This document shows, piece by piece, positions 42,205 through 50,368 of a DNA stretch of 64,000 nucleotides. Location: assembly GCF_009859475.1 (NCBI RefSeq), contig NZ_CP044549.1:1364001-1428000 (forward strand), given 5' to 3'. The notes below the pieces were generated by a model. The model saw nothing but the letters and a program-made list of their open reading frames with translations, was not told where the DNA came from and searched no databases. The DNA is from Hydrogenophaga sp. BPS33. GTDB lineage: Bacteria; Pseudomonadota; Gammaproteobacteria; Burkholderiales; Burkholderiaceae_C. The number at the start of each line of letters is the position of its first letter. Positions within the stretch are counted from its first letter, which is position 1. Both the position numbers and the translations under genes were made by a program.

Positions 42205-43161
42205 ATGACGAATGCCAGCCTGAGCGTGCGGGTCGCCCGCAAGTCCATCGAAGCCCTGGACATCTGCGCCCTTGAACTGGTGGATGCACAAGGCGACGCG
42301 CTGCCTGCATTCTCGGCCGGCAGCCATGTCGACGTCCATCTGCCCAACGGGCTCGTGCGGCAGTACTCGCTGTGCAACGACCCGACCGAAAGCCACCGCT
42401 ACCTCATTGCGGTGCTCAAGGACCCGGGCTCTCGCGGAGGCTCGCGCGCGGTGCACGAGCAGATCCGCGTGGGGGAGACGTTGTCGATCAGCCGGCCGCG
42501 CAACCACTTCGAGTTGCAGCCGAACGCCAAGAAGTCGCTGTTGCTGGCCGGCGGCATTGGCATCACGCCCTTGCTCTGCATGGCCGAACGCCTGGCGACG
42601 ATGCAGGCCGACTTCGAACTGCACTACTGCACCCGTTCGCGCGAGCGCACCGCTTTTCGCGAACGCATTCTTCAGGCGGGCTTCGCATCGCAGGTGCAGT
42701 TTCACCACGACGACGAACAGGGTGCAAACCTGGAAGCGCTGCTGGCGCAACCGACGCCCGGTGTGCATCTCTACGTCTGCGGCCCCAAAGGCTTCATGGA
42801 CGCGGTGATCGGCACCGCGAAGCGCCTGGGCTGGGCCGATGACCAGGTGCACCACGAGTACTTTGCGTCCACGGTGGTGGCGTCCGAGGGCGATGGCGCG
42901 TTCGAGATCCAGTTGGCGAGTTCGGGCCGTGTCATCTCCGTTGCGCCGTCCCGTACGGCGGCGCAGGCACTGGCGGATGCCGGGGTGGTAGTGGCCACCT
43001 CCTGCGAGCAAGGCGTGTGCGGTACCTGCCTCACGCGCGTGCTCGACGGCCAACCCGAGCACCGGGACATGTACCTCTCGCCTGGCGAGCAGGCGCAGAA
43101 CAACTGTTTTCTGCCTTGTTGCTCGCGCTCGCTGTCGCCCAGGCTGGTACTGGATCTGTAG
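42205..43161 (+). CDS. Phthalate/vanillate-type oxygenase reductase (PDR/VanB family)
   Basis: The 318-residue protein has an N-terminal flavin domain with the RQYSLCNDP motif (~52-60), an NAD(P)H domain with LLLAGGIGITPLLCM (~112-126), and a C-terminal plant-type [2Fe-2S] domain with CEQGVCGTC (~268-276) and a further Cys in NNCFLP. It passes electrons from NAD(P)H to the Rieske oxygenase at 38796. It is the last plus-strand gene before the right repeat copy, 29 bases away. Confidence 0.92.
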   Translation: MTNASLSVRVARKSIEALDICALELVDAQGDALPAFSAGSHVDVHLPNGLVRQYSLCNDPTESHRYLIAVLKDPGSRGGSRAVHEQIRVGETLSISRPRNHFELQPNAKKSLLLAGGIGITPLLCMAERLATMQADFELHYCTRSRERTAFRERILQAGFASQVQFHHDDEQGANLEALLAQPTPGVHLYVCGPKGFMDAVIGTAKRLGWADDQVHHEYFASTVVASEGDGAFEIQLASSGRVISVAPSRTAAQALADAGVVVATSCEQGVCGTCLTRVLDGQPEHRDMYLSPGEQAQNNCFLPCCSRSLSPRLVLDL

Positions 43162-43190
43162 TACCTGCTCGCGCACCTCGGTTGAGGCTC

Positions 43191-43305
43191 AGCGTAGGGC
43201 GCGCAGCGCGAGGTGCGCAAGGCGGCGGCTCAATTCATCACGGACGTGTTGATGCCTGGACCTGCGAGACGCCTACCATCGGCACATGAACGCCAACCTT
43301 CAGGT
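43191..43305. repeat. Right copy of the 115-bp direct repeat, containing the promoter and start of the oxidoreductase gene
   Basis: Bases 43191-43268 are identical to 35739-35816, and the less perfect match runs to 43305. This copy carries the intact gene start at 43286. TACCAT at 43274-43279 lies exactly six bases before the ATG, as expected of a -10 box for a leaderless message. The left copy has TGCCAT in this position. The repeat thus holds a working promoter and the first codons on the right side only. Confidence 0.9.
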
Positions 43306-44287
43306 GCGCATTCGCCACCTTCCGCGCGACACGGTCGAAGCCGGGCACTTCGAATTGCACGAAGCGCTAGTGCCCCTGCCCGCGGCCGGCCAGGTCCTGG
43401 TGCAGCAGCACTTTCTCTCGCTCGATCCTTACATGCGAAAACGCCTGGCGGACGCCTGCGCGGGCCGTGATCCACTGGCGCCAGGCGACGTCATGATGGG
43501 GCGCACGGTGGGCCGCGTGGTCGAGTCGCGGGACCCTGCATTTCGTGCGGGCGACACCGTGTTGGGGTGGGGCGGTTGGCAGCGCTACGCTGCCGAGCCC
43601 GCACAGAGCTTGCAGAAGGTCGAGCCCGTAGAAGGCGGTTCGCTCTCGGTGCACCTGGGCGCGCTCGGGCGGCCCGGCATCACGGCGTGGCTGGGCGTGG
43701 TCTCGGTGGCGCAGTTGCGCGCGGGCGAATGCCTGGTGGTCTCGTCGGCGGCCGGCGCGGTGGGCAGCCTGGCCGTGCAGATGGCGCGCCACATCGGCGC
43801 GCGCGTCGTGGGCATCGCGGGCGGGCGCGCGAAGTGCGACGCGGTGGTCGGGCAACTCGGTGCGCAGGCGTGTGTGGATTACAAGGCGCCCGATTTCGCG
43901 CAACAGCTGGCGCACGCCACGCCCGATGGCGTGGACGTGGTGTTCGAGAACGTCGGTGCCGGTGTTCTCGATGCCACCTTGAACCGCATGAACGAAAACG
44001 GCCGCGTTGCCGTGTGCGGGCTGATGGGGCATTACCACTCCGGCGACCCCTACGGATTCCAGAATTTCGCGCGCGTCCTGGACCGGGCGCTGAAGGTGAC
44101 CGGCTTTCGCATCGACGCCAACGCGCCCTTGCACGCCCAGGCCCTGGGCGATCTGCGCGCCTGGTTCGGCGCGGGCGTGCTGCGGTCGTGGGAGACGGTT
44201 GCGCAAGGGTTGGAGCAGGCGCCCGATGCCTTCGTTTCCATGCTGCAAGGCCGGGGTCAGGGCAAGACCCTGGTGCAAATCATCTGA
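43286..44287 (+). CDS. NADP-dependent oxidoreductase of the prostaglandin/leukotriene reductase type
   Basis: The 333-residue zinc-free medium-chain reductase has LDPYMRKRL, VVSSAAGAVGSLAVQMA (nucleotide-binding AAGAVG), GGRAKCD and FENVGAGVLDATLNRM. These match the CurA/PTGR group that reduces alpha,beta-unsaturated carbonyls. The start is at the right copy of the direct repeat, with a leaderless-type promoter. Six bases later comes the DUF2889 gene, probably co-transcribed. It is likely the gene whose 5' end was duplicated at 35834. Confidence 0.9.
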   Translation: MNANLQVRIRHLPRDTVEAGHFELHEALVPLPAAGQVLVQQHFLSLDPYMRKRLADACAGRDPLAPGDVMMGRTVGRVVESRDPAFRAGDTVLGWGGWQRYAAEPAQSLQKVEPVEGGSLSVHLGALGRPGITAWLGVVSVAQLRAGECLVVSSAAGAVGSLAVQMARHIGARVVGIAGGRAKCDAVVGQLGAQACVDYKAPDFAQQLAHATPDGVDVVFENVGAGVLDATLNRMNENGRVAVCGLMGHYHSGDPYGFQNFARVLDRALKVTGFRIDANAPLHAQALGDLRAWFGAGVLRSWETVAQGLEQAPDAFVSMLQGRGQGKTLVQII

Positions 44288-44293
44288 CCCACC

Positions 44294-44863
44294 ATGCCCC
44301 TGAGTCCACCCCAAACCCGCTCCCCGATCACTGCGCGCCACATCGTGTGCGAGGGTTTCCGCCGCGACGATGGCCTGTGGGAGGTGGAGGCGCGTCTGGC
44401 CGACACCCGCAGCTACGAGGCACCCACGCTGTGGCGGCCGAACCTGCCGGCCGGCGAACCCTTCCACGAGATGGCGTTGCGCCTCGCGTTCGACGACCTG
44501 CGCGAGATCCACGAAATCGAAGTGGCCATCGACAGCCATCCCTTTCCCGAGTGCCCGTCGGCCATACCCAACTTCCAGCGCCTCATCGGCCTGCGCATGG
44601 GGGCTGGATTCAACAAGGCCGTGCAGGCGCGGGTGGGTGGTGAGGAGGGCTGCACCCATGTGCTGACCCTGATCACCAACATGGCCACCGTGGCGGTGCA
44701 GACGCTGGGCAGCCAGATCCGTTGGAACGACCGGGCCAGCGCCGAGCGCGTGTATGGGCTGGACGCGGACGGCAAGCCTCCAGTGGTCGGGGCTTGCAGA
44801 GGTTATGGCCGCAGCGGCGAGATGGTGCGCCGCATCTACCCCGACTTCTACATACCTAAGTGA
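44294..44863 (+). CDS. DUF2889 protein
   Basis: This 189-residue protein contains ARHIVCEGFRRDDGLWEVEARLADT at the start, then FHEMALRLAFDDLREIHEIEVAID and CTHVLTLITNMATVAVQT, the DUF2889 pattern. The family has no known reaction and is often found among catabolic and CoA-ester genes in Burkholderiales. Its position six bases after the oxidoreductase suggests they work together. No export signal or membrane segment is present. Confidence 0.83.
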   Translation: MPLSPPQTRSPITARHIVCEGFRRDDGLWEVEARLADTRSYEAPTLWRPNLPAGEPFHEMALRLAFDDLREIHEIEVAIDSHPFPECPSAIPNFQRLIGLRMGAGFNKAVQARVGGEEGCTHVLTLITNMATVAVQTLGSQIRWNDRASAERVYGLDADGKPPVVGACRGYGRSGEMVRRIYPDFYIPK

Positions 44864-44878
44864 AGAACACCCCCCTGC

Positions 44879-44958
44879 GCCGCTGACGCGGCTTCCCCCC
44901 TCTCTGGCGCGCCTTCGGCGCTTGGAGGGGGGGCGGCATCTCGGGCCGGCGGAGCCGG
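44879..44958. repeat. Hairpin-rich intergenic repeat, probable bidirectional terminator
   Basis: Three stems occur in a row: GCCGC-TGAC-GCGGC (44879-44892), a C-run/G-run stem (from 44895 to ~44932) enclosing GCGCC-TTC-GGCGC (44909-44921), and CCGGC-GGA-GCCGG (44946-44958). It sits between the ends of two convergent genes. Its style resembles intergenic repeats scattered in Comamonadaceae genomes. A role in transcription termination or mRNA-end protection is likely. Confidence 0.55.
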
Positions 44959-45019
44959 ACCCTTGATGCCTCTGGTCTGAGGCACGCTCGCCGGAGAGAG
45001 GGCTGCTGCTGTTTCCCCT

Positions 45020-46021
45020 TCAGTCCTCCAGTTTGATGTTGGCGGTCTTGATGATGCCCTGCCATTGGCGGATGTAACGGCGCACGATGCCGTCGAGCTC
45101 GGCCTGCGTGCTGGGCGCGGCTTCCATGCCAGAGCCTCGCAGCTTGGCGATCACATCGGGTTGCTTCAGCGCGCGGTTGATGTGTTCGTTGAGCTTGGCC
45201 GCGATGGGCTGGGGAACGCCCGCCGGCGCGAAGAACGAGAACCAGGTGGTCACGTCGAAGTCCTTCATGCCGAGCTCGATCATGGTCGGCACGTCCGGCA
45301 GCGCCGCGGCGCGTTTGGCGCTCGTCACCGCCAGGGCGCGCAGCTTGCCGGCTTTCACGTGGGGCAGCGGGCCGGCAATGCCACTCATCGAGAGCTGGAT
45401 CGTGTTGCCGAGCAGGTCGTTGGTCAGTTGCGCGGTGCCACGGTAGGGAATGTGGACGATGTGCAGGCCTTGCTCGTGCTTGAACATTTCCATCGTCAGG
45501 TGCGTCAGCGAAGCCTGGCCATCCGATCCGTAGCTCAGGCGCGCCGGATGCGTCTTCACGTATTGCAGGAAGCCCTTCATGTCGTTCCCGGGCACCGACG
45601 GGTGGGCCACGAGCAGCAGCGGAATGTCGACCGCCTTGGACAAGGGGATGAGGTCCTTCAGGGGATCGAAGGGCACGTCCTTGCGCACGAACGGCGTCAG
45701 CGTGACCAGTCCGTTGCCGATCAGGCCGATGGTGTAGCCGTCGCCGCGCGATTGCGCCAGCGCGGTCGTGCCGAGCATGCCGGCCGCGCCGCCGCGGTTG
45801 TCCACCACCACGGGTTGCCCCAGGCTCTTCGTCATTTCTTCCGCGATCAGACGTGCCGCAAAGTCGGTGGGACCGCCGGCGGGAAACGGGATGATCATCT
45901 TGATCGGTTGTGTGGGAAAGCTGGCGGCCGATTGCGCCTGCGCCCAGGGTGTCAGTGCCAGGCCCATCGCGGCAAACGCGATCCGGCCGAAGGTGCGGCG
46001 AAGCATGCGGGAAGATTTCAT
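45020..46021 (-). CDS. Bug-family periplasmic solute-binding protein
   Basis: The 333-residue protein has a signal peptide ending AQAQ (~30), then FPTQPIKMIIPFPAGGPTDFAAR, the family entry motif with its Asp, and NRGGAAGMLGTTALAQS. Its C-terminal lobe has AALPDVPTMIELGMKDF. It is divergent from the aldolase/acyl-CoA dehydrogenase operon, with 143 bases between starts, so it probably imports that pathway's substrate. No transporter membrane subunit is nearby. Confidence 0.9.
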   Translation of the reverse strand: MKSSRMLRRTFGRIAFAAMGLALTPWAQAQSAASFPTQPIKMIIPFPAGGPTDFAARLIAEEMTKSLGQPVVVDNRGGAAGMLGTTALAQSRGDGYTIGLIGNGLVTLTPFVRKDVPFDPLKDLIPLSKAVDIPLLLVAHPSVPGNDMKGFLQYVKTHPARLSYGSDGQASLTHLTMEMFKHEQGLHIVHIPYRGTAQLTNDLLGNTIQLSMSGIAGPLPHVKAGKLRALAVTSAKRAAALPDVPTMIELGMKDFDVTTWFSFFAPAGVPQPIAAKLNEHINRALKQPDVIAKLRGSGMEAAPSTQAELDGIVRRYIRQWQGIIKTANIKLED

Positions 46022-46098
46022 GGTGTGTCTCCTGGAAGTCGGAATGCGCCGCCATGCTATGTCCGTATCGCCTGTGAGATGCGCGTGCGATCCAAAGC

Positions 46099-46114
46099 AT
46101 CACACATGTGCGAT
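46099..46114. promoter_or_regulatory. Near-perfect 16-bp palindrome in a divergent promoter region
   Basis: ATCACACATGTGCGAT is symmetric except for one base pair. It lies in the gap between the Bug gene (start 46021) and the aldolase gene (start 46165). Similar CACAT-centred sequences occur at 32447, 50237 and 57880 in other divergent gaps, so it may be a shared operator. The regulator is unknown; the IclR protein at 54404 is one candidate. Confidence 0.35.
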
Positions 46115-46164
46115 TGCGCGCCGCGGCGCATGCGCAGGCGGGATTGGCCGTACGCTTTCGGCCC

Positions 46165-46929
46165 ATGAAACCCATGGACGTCTCCGACGCCGAGTGGCAG
46201 GCCCGGCTCGATCTGGCGGCCTGTTACCGGCTCATCGCGCACTACCGGATGACCGATCTCATCTACACCCACGTGTCCGCGCGGATACCGGGCGAAGGCG
46301 ACGCGATCCTCATCAACCCTTATGGCCTGATGTTCCACGAGATCCGCGCGAGCGATCTCGTGCGCGTGGACCTGCACGGCGAGCCGGTGCGCCAAACGCA
46401 TGCTCCGATCAACCGCGCCGGCTTCTTCATCCACAGCGCCGTGCACGAAGCCCGGCCCGACATCGCCTGCGTGATCCACACGCACACCACGGCGGGCATG
46501 TCCGTGGCGGCGCAAGAGCCTGGCCTCTTGATGCTGAGCCAGCATGCCGCTCGCTTCCATGGCCGGCTGTCGTACCACGACTACCTGGGGGTGGCCGACG
46601 ACGACGCAGAACGCCGCCGCCTTGCGCACGATCTGGGCGGCAACCTGGTGATGCTGCTGCGCAACCACGGCATCCTGGCCTGCGGGCGCAGCACGCCCGA
46701 GGCCTTCATCGAAATGAACTACCTGGAGCGGGCCTGCCAGGCGCAGGTGGCGGCGCAGGCCGGTGGTGTTCCGTTGCGGGTTCTGCCCGACGCGGTGGCG
46801 GCCCAGACGGCCGCTCAGTTCGCGCTGGCCCGCGACCGGCGCAAGACCGCCGACGGCAAGACCTTCACGCTCGAATGGGCGGCGCTGACCCGGATGCTCG
46901 ATCTCACCGACCGCTCCTGGCGCGAATGA
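46165..46929 (+). CDS. Class II aldolase/adducin-family protein
   Basis: The 254-residue protein has zinc-ligand histidines in IHTHTTAGM (~103-111) and in NHGILACG (~175), and the conserved THVSARIPGEGDAILINPYG motif. The family includes fuculose-phosphate aldolase and various lyases, so the substrate is not clear. TACGCT at 46151-46156 could be a -10 box giving a very short leader. Its stop overlaps the start of the next acyl-CoA dehydrogenase gene (ATGA), so the aldol cleavage probably belongs to an acyl-CoA pathway. Confidence 0.87.
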   Translation: MKPMDVSDAEWQARLDLAACYRLIAHYRMTDLIYTHVSARIPGEGDAILINPYGLMFHEIRASDLVRVDLHGEPVRQTHAPINRAGFFIHSAVHEARPDIACVIHTHTTAGMSVAAQEPGLLMLSQHAARFHGRLSYHDYLGVADDDAERRRLAHDLGGNLVMLLRNHGILACGRSTPEAFIEMNYLERACQAQVAAQAGGVPLRVLPDAVAAQTAAQFALARDRRKTADGKTFTLEWAALTRMLDLTDRSWRE

Positions 46930-48107
46930 ATTTTTCCAACATGTCTTCCCCTACTTCACTTCATCTGGAATTGCCCGCGCTGCCGGGCGAACTGCAAGGC
47001 CTGCGGCAGGAAGTGCGGCGCTTCGTCGCGGCCGAACGCGCCAGCGGCCTGCTGCCGTACCCCGACAAGATCGGCCTGGGCTTTGCGCCCGACGTCAGCC
47101 GGCGCATCGCCGCACAAGGCTGGATCGGCATGACGTGGCCGAAGCGGTACGGTGGCCACGAACGCAGCGCGCTCGAGCGCTACGTGGTCACGGAAGAACT
47201 TCTGGCCGCCGGTGTGCCTGTGGGCGCGCACTGGATCTCCGACCGCCAGAGCGGACCGGTGCTGTTGAAGTTCGGCACCGAGGCGCAGAAGCAGGAATGG
47301 TTGCCGAAGATCGTGCGGGCGGAGGTGGCGTTCTGCATCGGCATGAGCGAACCCGATTCGGGCTCCGACCTGGCGTCCCTGCGCACCAGCGGCACGCGCG
47401 AAGAGGGCGGCTGGCGCGTCAACGGCACCAAGCTGTGGACCACCAACGCCCACCGCGTGCATTGCATGATCGCGCTCATCCGCACCGCGAAGGCCGATGA
47501 GAAGAACCGCCAGGCCGGTCTTACGCAGGTGCTCATTCCGCTGGACAGTCCGGGCGTGACCGTGCGCCCGATCAAGAGCATGGTCGGCGTGGAGGACTTC
47601 AACGAAGTCAACTTCGACCACGTGTTCGTGCCCGACAGCCATGTGGTGGGCGAACCCGGCAACGGCTGGAACCAGGTCAGCGCCGAACTGGCCTACGAGC
47701 GCAGCGGTCCCGAGCGCTGGCTCAGCACCTTCCGCCTGTTGGCCGAGCTGGTGCAGGCCCTGGGCCCGAAGCCGTCCGACGCCGCGCGGGTCGAGGTCGG
47801 CCGCCTGTTGGGGCAGCTGATGGCCGTGCGCCAGATTTCGCTGTCGATCGCCAGCATGCTGGAACGTGGCAAGACGCCGACGCTGGAGGCGTCGATCGCC
47901 AAGGACCTGGGCACACGGCTCGAACAGGAGATGGTGCGCGCGGTGCGCAACCTGGTGCAGCAGGAGGACCTGTGGTTGCGTGGTGAGCATGCCCACTTGC
48001 GCTCGCTGCTGGCCAGCGCGCAGCGCTATGCCCCCGCGTTCACCATCCGGGGAGGCACCGGGGAAATTCTGCGCGGCGTGATCGCGCGTGGCTTGGGTCT
48101 GAGGTAA
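46926..48107 (+). CDS. Acyl-CoA dehydrogenase, catalytic-type subunit of a tandem pair
   Basis: The 393-residue flavoprotein has GMTWPKRYGGHERSALE (~63-79) and the FAD/substrate motif CIGMSEPDSGSDLASL (~135-150). WRVNGTKLWTTNAH and a C-terminal FTIRGGTGEILRGVIARGL complete the fold. It introduces a double bond into an acyl-CoA. The ATG at 46926 overlaps the aldolase stop; an ATG at 46941 is the alternative. The second dehydrogenase follows 4 bases later, suggesting an alpha/beta heterotetramer as in bacterial steroid side-chain enzymes. Confidence 0.9.
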   Translation: MNFSNMSSPTSLHLELPALPGELQGLRQEVRRFVAAERASGLLPYPDKIGLGFAPDVSRRIAAQGWIGMTWPKRYGGHERSALERYVVTEELLAAGVPVGAHWISDRQSGPVLLKFGTEAQKQEWLPKIVRAEVAFCIGMSEPDSGSDLASLRTSGTREEGGWRVNGTKLWTTNAHRVHCMIALIRTAKADEKNRQAGLTQVLIPLDSPGVTVRPIKSMVGVEDFNEVNFDHVFVPDSHVVGEPGNGWNQVSAELAYERSGPERWLSTFRLLAELVQALGPKPSDAARVEVGRLLGQLMAVRQISLSIASMLERGKTPTLEASIAKDLGTRLEQEMVRAVRNLVQQEDLWLRGEHAHLRSLLASAQRYAPAFTIRGGTGEILRGVIARGLGLR

Positions 48108-48111
48108 CGCC

Positions 48112-49098
48112 ATGGAGATGAGCAAGGAGATTCACGAGACCGCCAGCCGCCTGTTTGGCGACGTCGTCACACCCCACACACAGGAACGCTCGGAAGCGGG
48201 TGTGCTCGATGCGGCCACCTGGGAGGGCATGAACGGCATGGGCTTGGGCCTGGTCATGGTCCCGGAGGCGCATGGCGGCATCGGCGGTGGCTTGCCAGAA
48301 GCCGCCGCCATTCTGCGCGCGGCCGGCGAGCACGCCGTGCCGGGCCCGGTGCTCGAATGGGTGCTGGGCAATGCGCTGCTGTCGCAAGTGGGCGAAGCGC
48401 CGAGCGAAGCACCTTTGGCATTGGCCTTCACCGCACCGGCGCAGGCCATGCTGCGCGACGTGCCCTGGCTGCGCCAGACGCCACGCTGCGTGGTGGTGGG
48501 GGACGCGGGGCTGGCCTGGTGCGATGTGCGCGGACTGGTGATCGAAGACGAAGGCCCGGACGCGTCCGGTGAGCCGCTGGCCCGTGCGACTTTGCCCGCC
48601 GACCTCGAATGGCATGCGCCGGGCGGCTGGAGCCGCGACGCCTGCCTGCGCCGCGCGGCCTTGCTGCGCGGTGCGCAGATGCTGGGCGCGATGCAATGGT
48701 GCCTGGCGCGCACTGTGGCCTACACGCAGGAGCGCAAGCAGTTCGGCCGGGAGATCGGCAAGTTCCAGGTGGTGCAGCAGACCATGGCCGAGATGGCCTC
48801 TGCGGTGGTCGCCGCCCAGATCATGCTCGATGCGGCCATCGCCGATCCGGACAACGTGGCCATGGTGGCCGCCGCGCGCTCGCGCCTGGGCGATGCGGCC
48901 GACACCGTGTTCGCGCATGCGCACCAGGTGCATGGCGCCATCGGTTTCAGTTACGAGTACGTGCTGCATTTCCGCACGCGCCGCCTGATGGCCTGGCGCG
49001 ACCAGTTCGGCACGGTGGCGCAGTGGCGTCGGCACCTGTCGGGCTGCTTCGAAGGCGTTGCCGCCGATGGCGTGTGGCCGGTGATCGCCGGGGTTTGA
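48112..49098 (+). CDS. Acyl-CoA dehydrogenase-like subunit, second member of the pair
   Basis: The 328-residue protein is shorter than usual. It has an N-terminal helical domain with LGLVMVPEAHGGIGGG and a C-terminal domain with TQERKQFGREIGKFQVVQQTMAEM and QVHGAIGFSYEY. The EPxxGSD motif of the middle domain is missing, so it may be a partner subunit without a full active site. The ATG at 48112 follows the first dehydrogenase immediately. Confidence 0.88.
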   Translation: MEMSKEIHETASRLFGDVVTPHTQERSEAGVLDAATWEGMNGMGLGLVMVPEAHGGIGGGLPEAAAILRAAGEHAVPGPVLEWVLGNALLSQVGEAPSEAPLALAFTAPAQAMLRDVPWLRQTPRCVVVGDAGLAWCDVRGLVIEDEGPDASGEPLARATLPADLEWHAPGGWSRDACLRRAALLRGAQMLGAMQWCLARTVAYTQERKQFGREIGKFQVVQQTMAEMASAVVAAQIMLDAAIADPDNVAMVAAARSRLGDAADTVFAHAHQVHGAIGFSYEYVLHFRTRRLMAWRDQFGTVAQWRRHLSGCFEGVAADGVWPVIAGV

Positions 49099-49109
49099 GG
49101 TCCCCGTTC

Positions 49110-50189
49110 TCAACCGCCCACCGCTCGGGCGTACGGCTTGGGCCAGGGCGCAGGCGCGCCCAGCGCCTGGGCCGCGTGCAAGGGCCAGTTCGGATTTCTG
49201 AGCATGGCGCGGGCCAGGAACACCAGGTCGGCACCGGCGCTCGCGATGAGTGCTTCGGCCTGTGACGGCTCGGTGATCGCGCCGACCGCGCCGCTGCGCA
49301 CGTTCGCCTCGGCACGCATGCGTGCCGCGTAAGGGGGTTGGGCACCCGGGCCTCCCGGCGGCGCCGATCCCGGCGCGATGGCGCCGCTGGAGCACACGAC
49401 GAGGTCGACGCCGTCTTCCTTCAACAGGCGGCCCAGGCGCAAGGCCTGCGTGGGCTCCCAGCCGCCCTCCAGCCAATCGCTCACCGACAGGCGCGCCGCG
49501 AGCGCCAGGGTGTCGGGCAGAACCGCGCGCACCGCGCGCGCCACTTCGCGTGCAAACCGCACGCGGTGTTCGAAGCAGCCGCCCCAGGCGTCGTCGCGCT
49601 GGTTGGTCAACGGTGACAGGAACTGGTGGGCCAGGTAACCATGCCCCAGGTGCAGCTCGACGTAGCGAAAGCCGGCGGCCACCGCGTGCCGCGCCGCGTG
49701 CGCGAATTGCGCGATCGCGCGGGCGATGTCGGCCTCCTGCATCTGCCGGGGCGGTGCGCTGTGCGGCCCGAAGGCCAGCGGCGAAGGCGCTTGCACTGTC
49801 CAACCGCCCTCGCCGGGCGGCACCCAGCGCCGGCCCACCCACGGCACCTGGGTGCTGCCCTTGCGCCCCGCGTGTGCCAGTTGCACACCCGCGACCGCAC
49901 CCTGGGCTTCGATGAAGGCAGCCACCGGCTCCAGCGCGCGTGCGTGGGCGTGCGACCACAGGCCCAGATCGGCCGCTGAAATGCGGGCCTCGGGCGCGAC
50001 CGCGGTGGCCTCGGCGACCACCAGCGCGGCGCCGCCGGCCGCGCGCGCGCCCAGGTGCACGAGATGCCAGGGGGTCGCCAGCCCGTCGGGTTCGCAGGCG
50101 TACATGCACATCGGCGAGACGCCAATGCGGTTGCGCAGCCGCACGCTGCGCAGTTCCAACGGTGAGAAAAGGGCTGGGTTTTCAGGCAT
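49110..50189 (-). CDS. NADH:flavin oxidoreductase, Old Yellow Enzyme family (YqjM-like)
   Basis: The 359-residue TIM-barrel flavoenzyme starts MPENPALFSPLELRSVRLRNRI. It has VSPMCMYACEPDG with the FMN-near Cys, VQLAHAGRKG and LHLGHGYLAHQFLSPLTNQR. The substrate-binding His pair of the usual HxxH loop is partly altered (LHLGHGY). It reduces activated C=C bonds. I chose the ATG at 50189; a GTG two codons upstream is possible. It is convergent with the acyl-CoA dehydrogenase pair and divergent from the next Bug gene. Confidence 0.9.
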   Translation of the reverse strand: MPENPALFSPLELRSVRLRNRIGVSPMCMYACEPDGLATPWHLVHLGARAAGGAALVVAEATAVAPEARISAADLGLWSHAHARALEPVAAFIEAQGAVAGVQLAHAGRKGSTQVPWVGRRWVPPGEGGWTVQAPSPLAFGPHSAPPRQMQEADIARAIAQFAHAARHAVAAGFRYVELHLGHGYLAHQFLSPLTNQRDDAWGGCFEHRVRFAREVARAVRAVLPDTLALAARLSVSDWLEGGWEPTQALRLGRLLKEDGVDLVVCSSGAIAPGSAPPGGPGAQPPYAARMRAEANVRSGAVGAITEPSQAEALIASAGADLVFLARAMLRNPNWPLHAAQALGAPAPWPKPYARAVGG

Positions 50190-50368
50190 GGCCACACCCT
50201 ATCGCCGCCCCTGGAGCGCCACAAGCGCCACGCGAAATCAACACATGCTTGCGATTGCGTTTCCGGGTGCCCTCAAACGCGGGGTGCGCGCCTACACTGC
50301 GCCGAAATCGCACCATGGGCCCGCATGCCAGCCCATGCCCTCTTGACGACAGAACGACCGGAGACCTC

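Noticed and set aside
35739..43305. Insertion sequence or composite transposon
   Set aside because: No transposase, resolvase or terminal inverted repeat is found; the flanking repeats are direct, and they carry a gene start.
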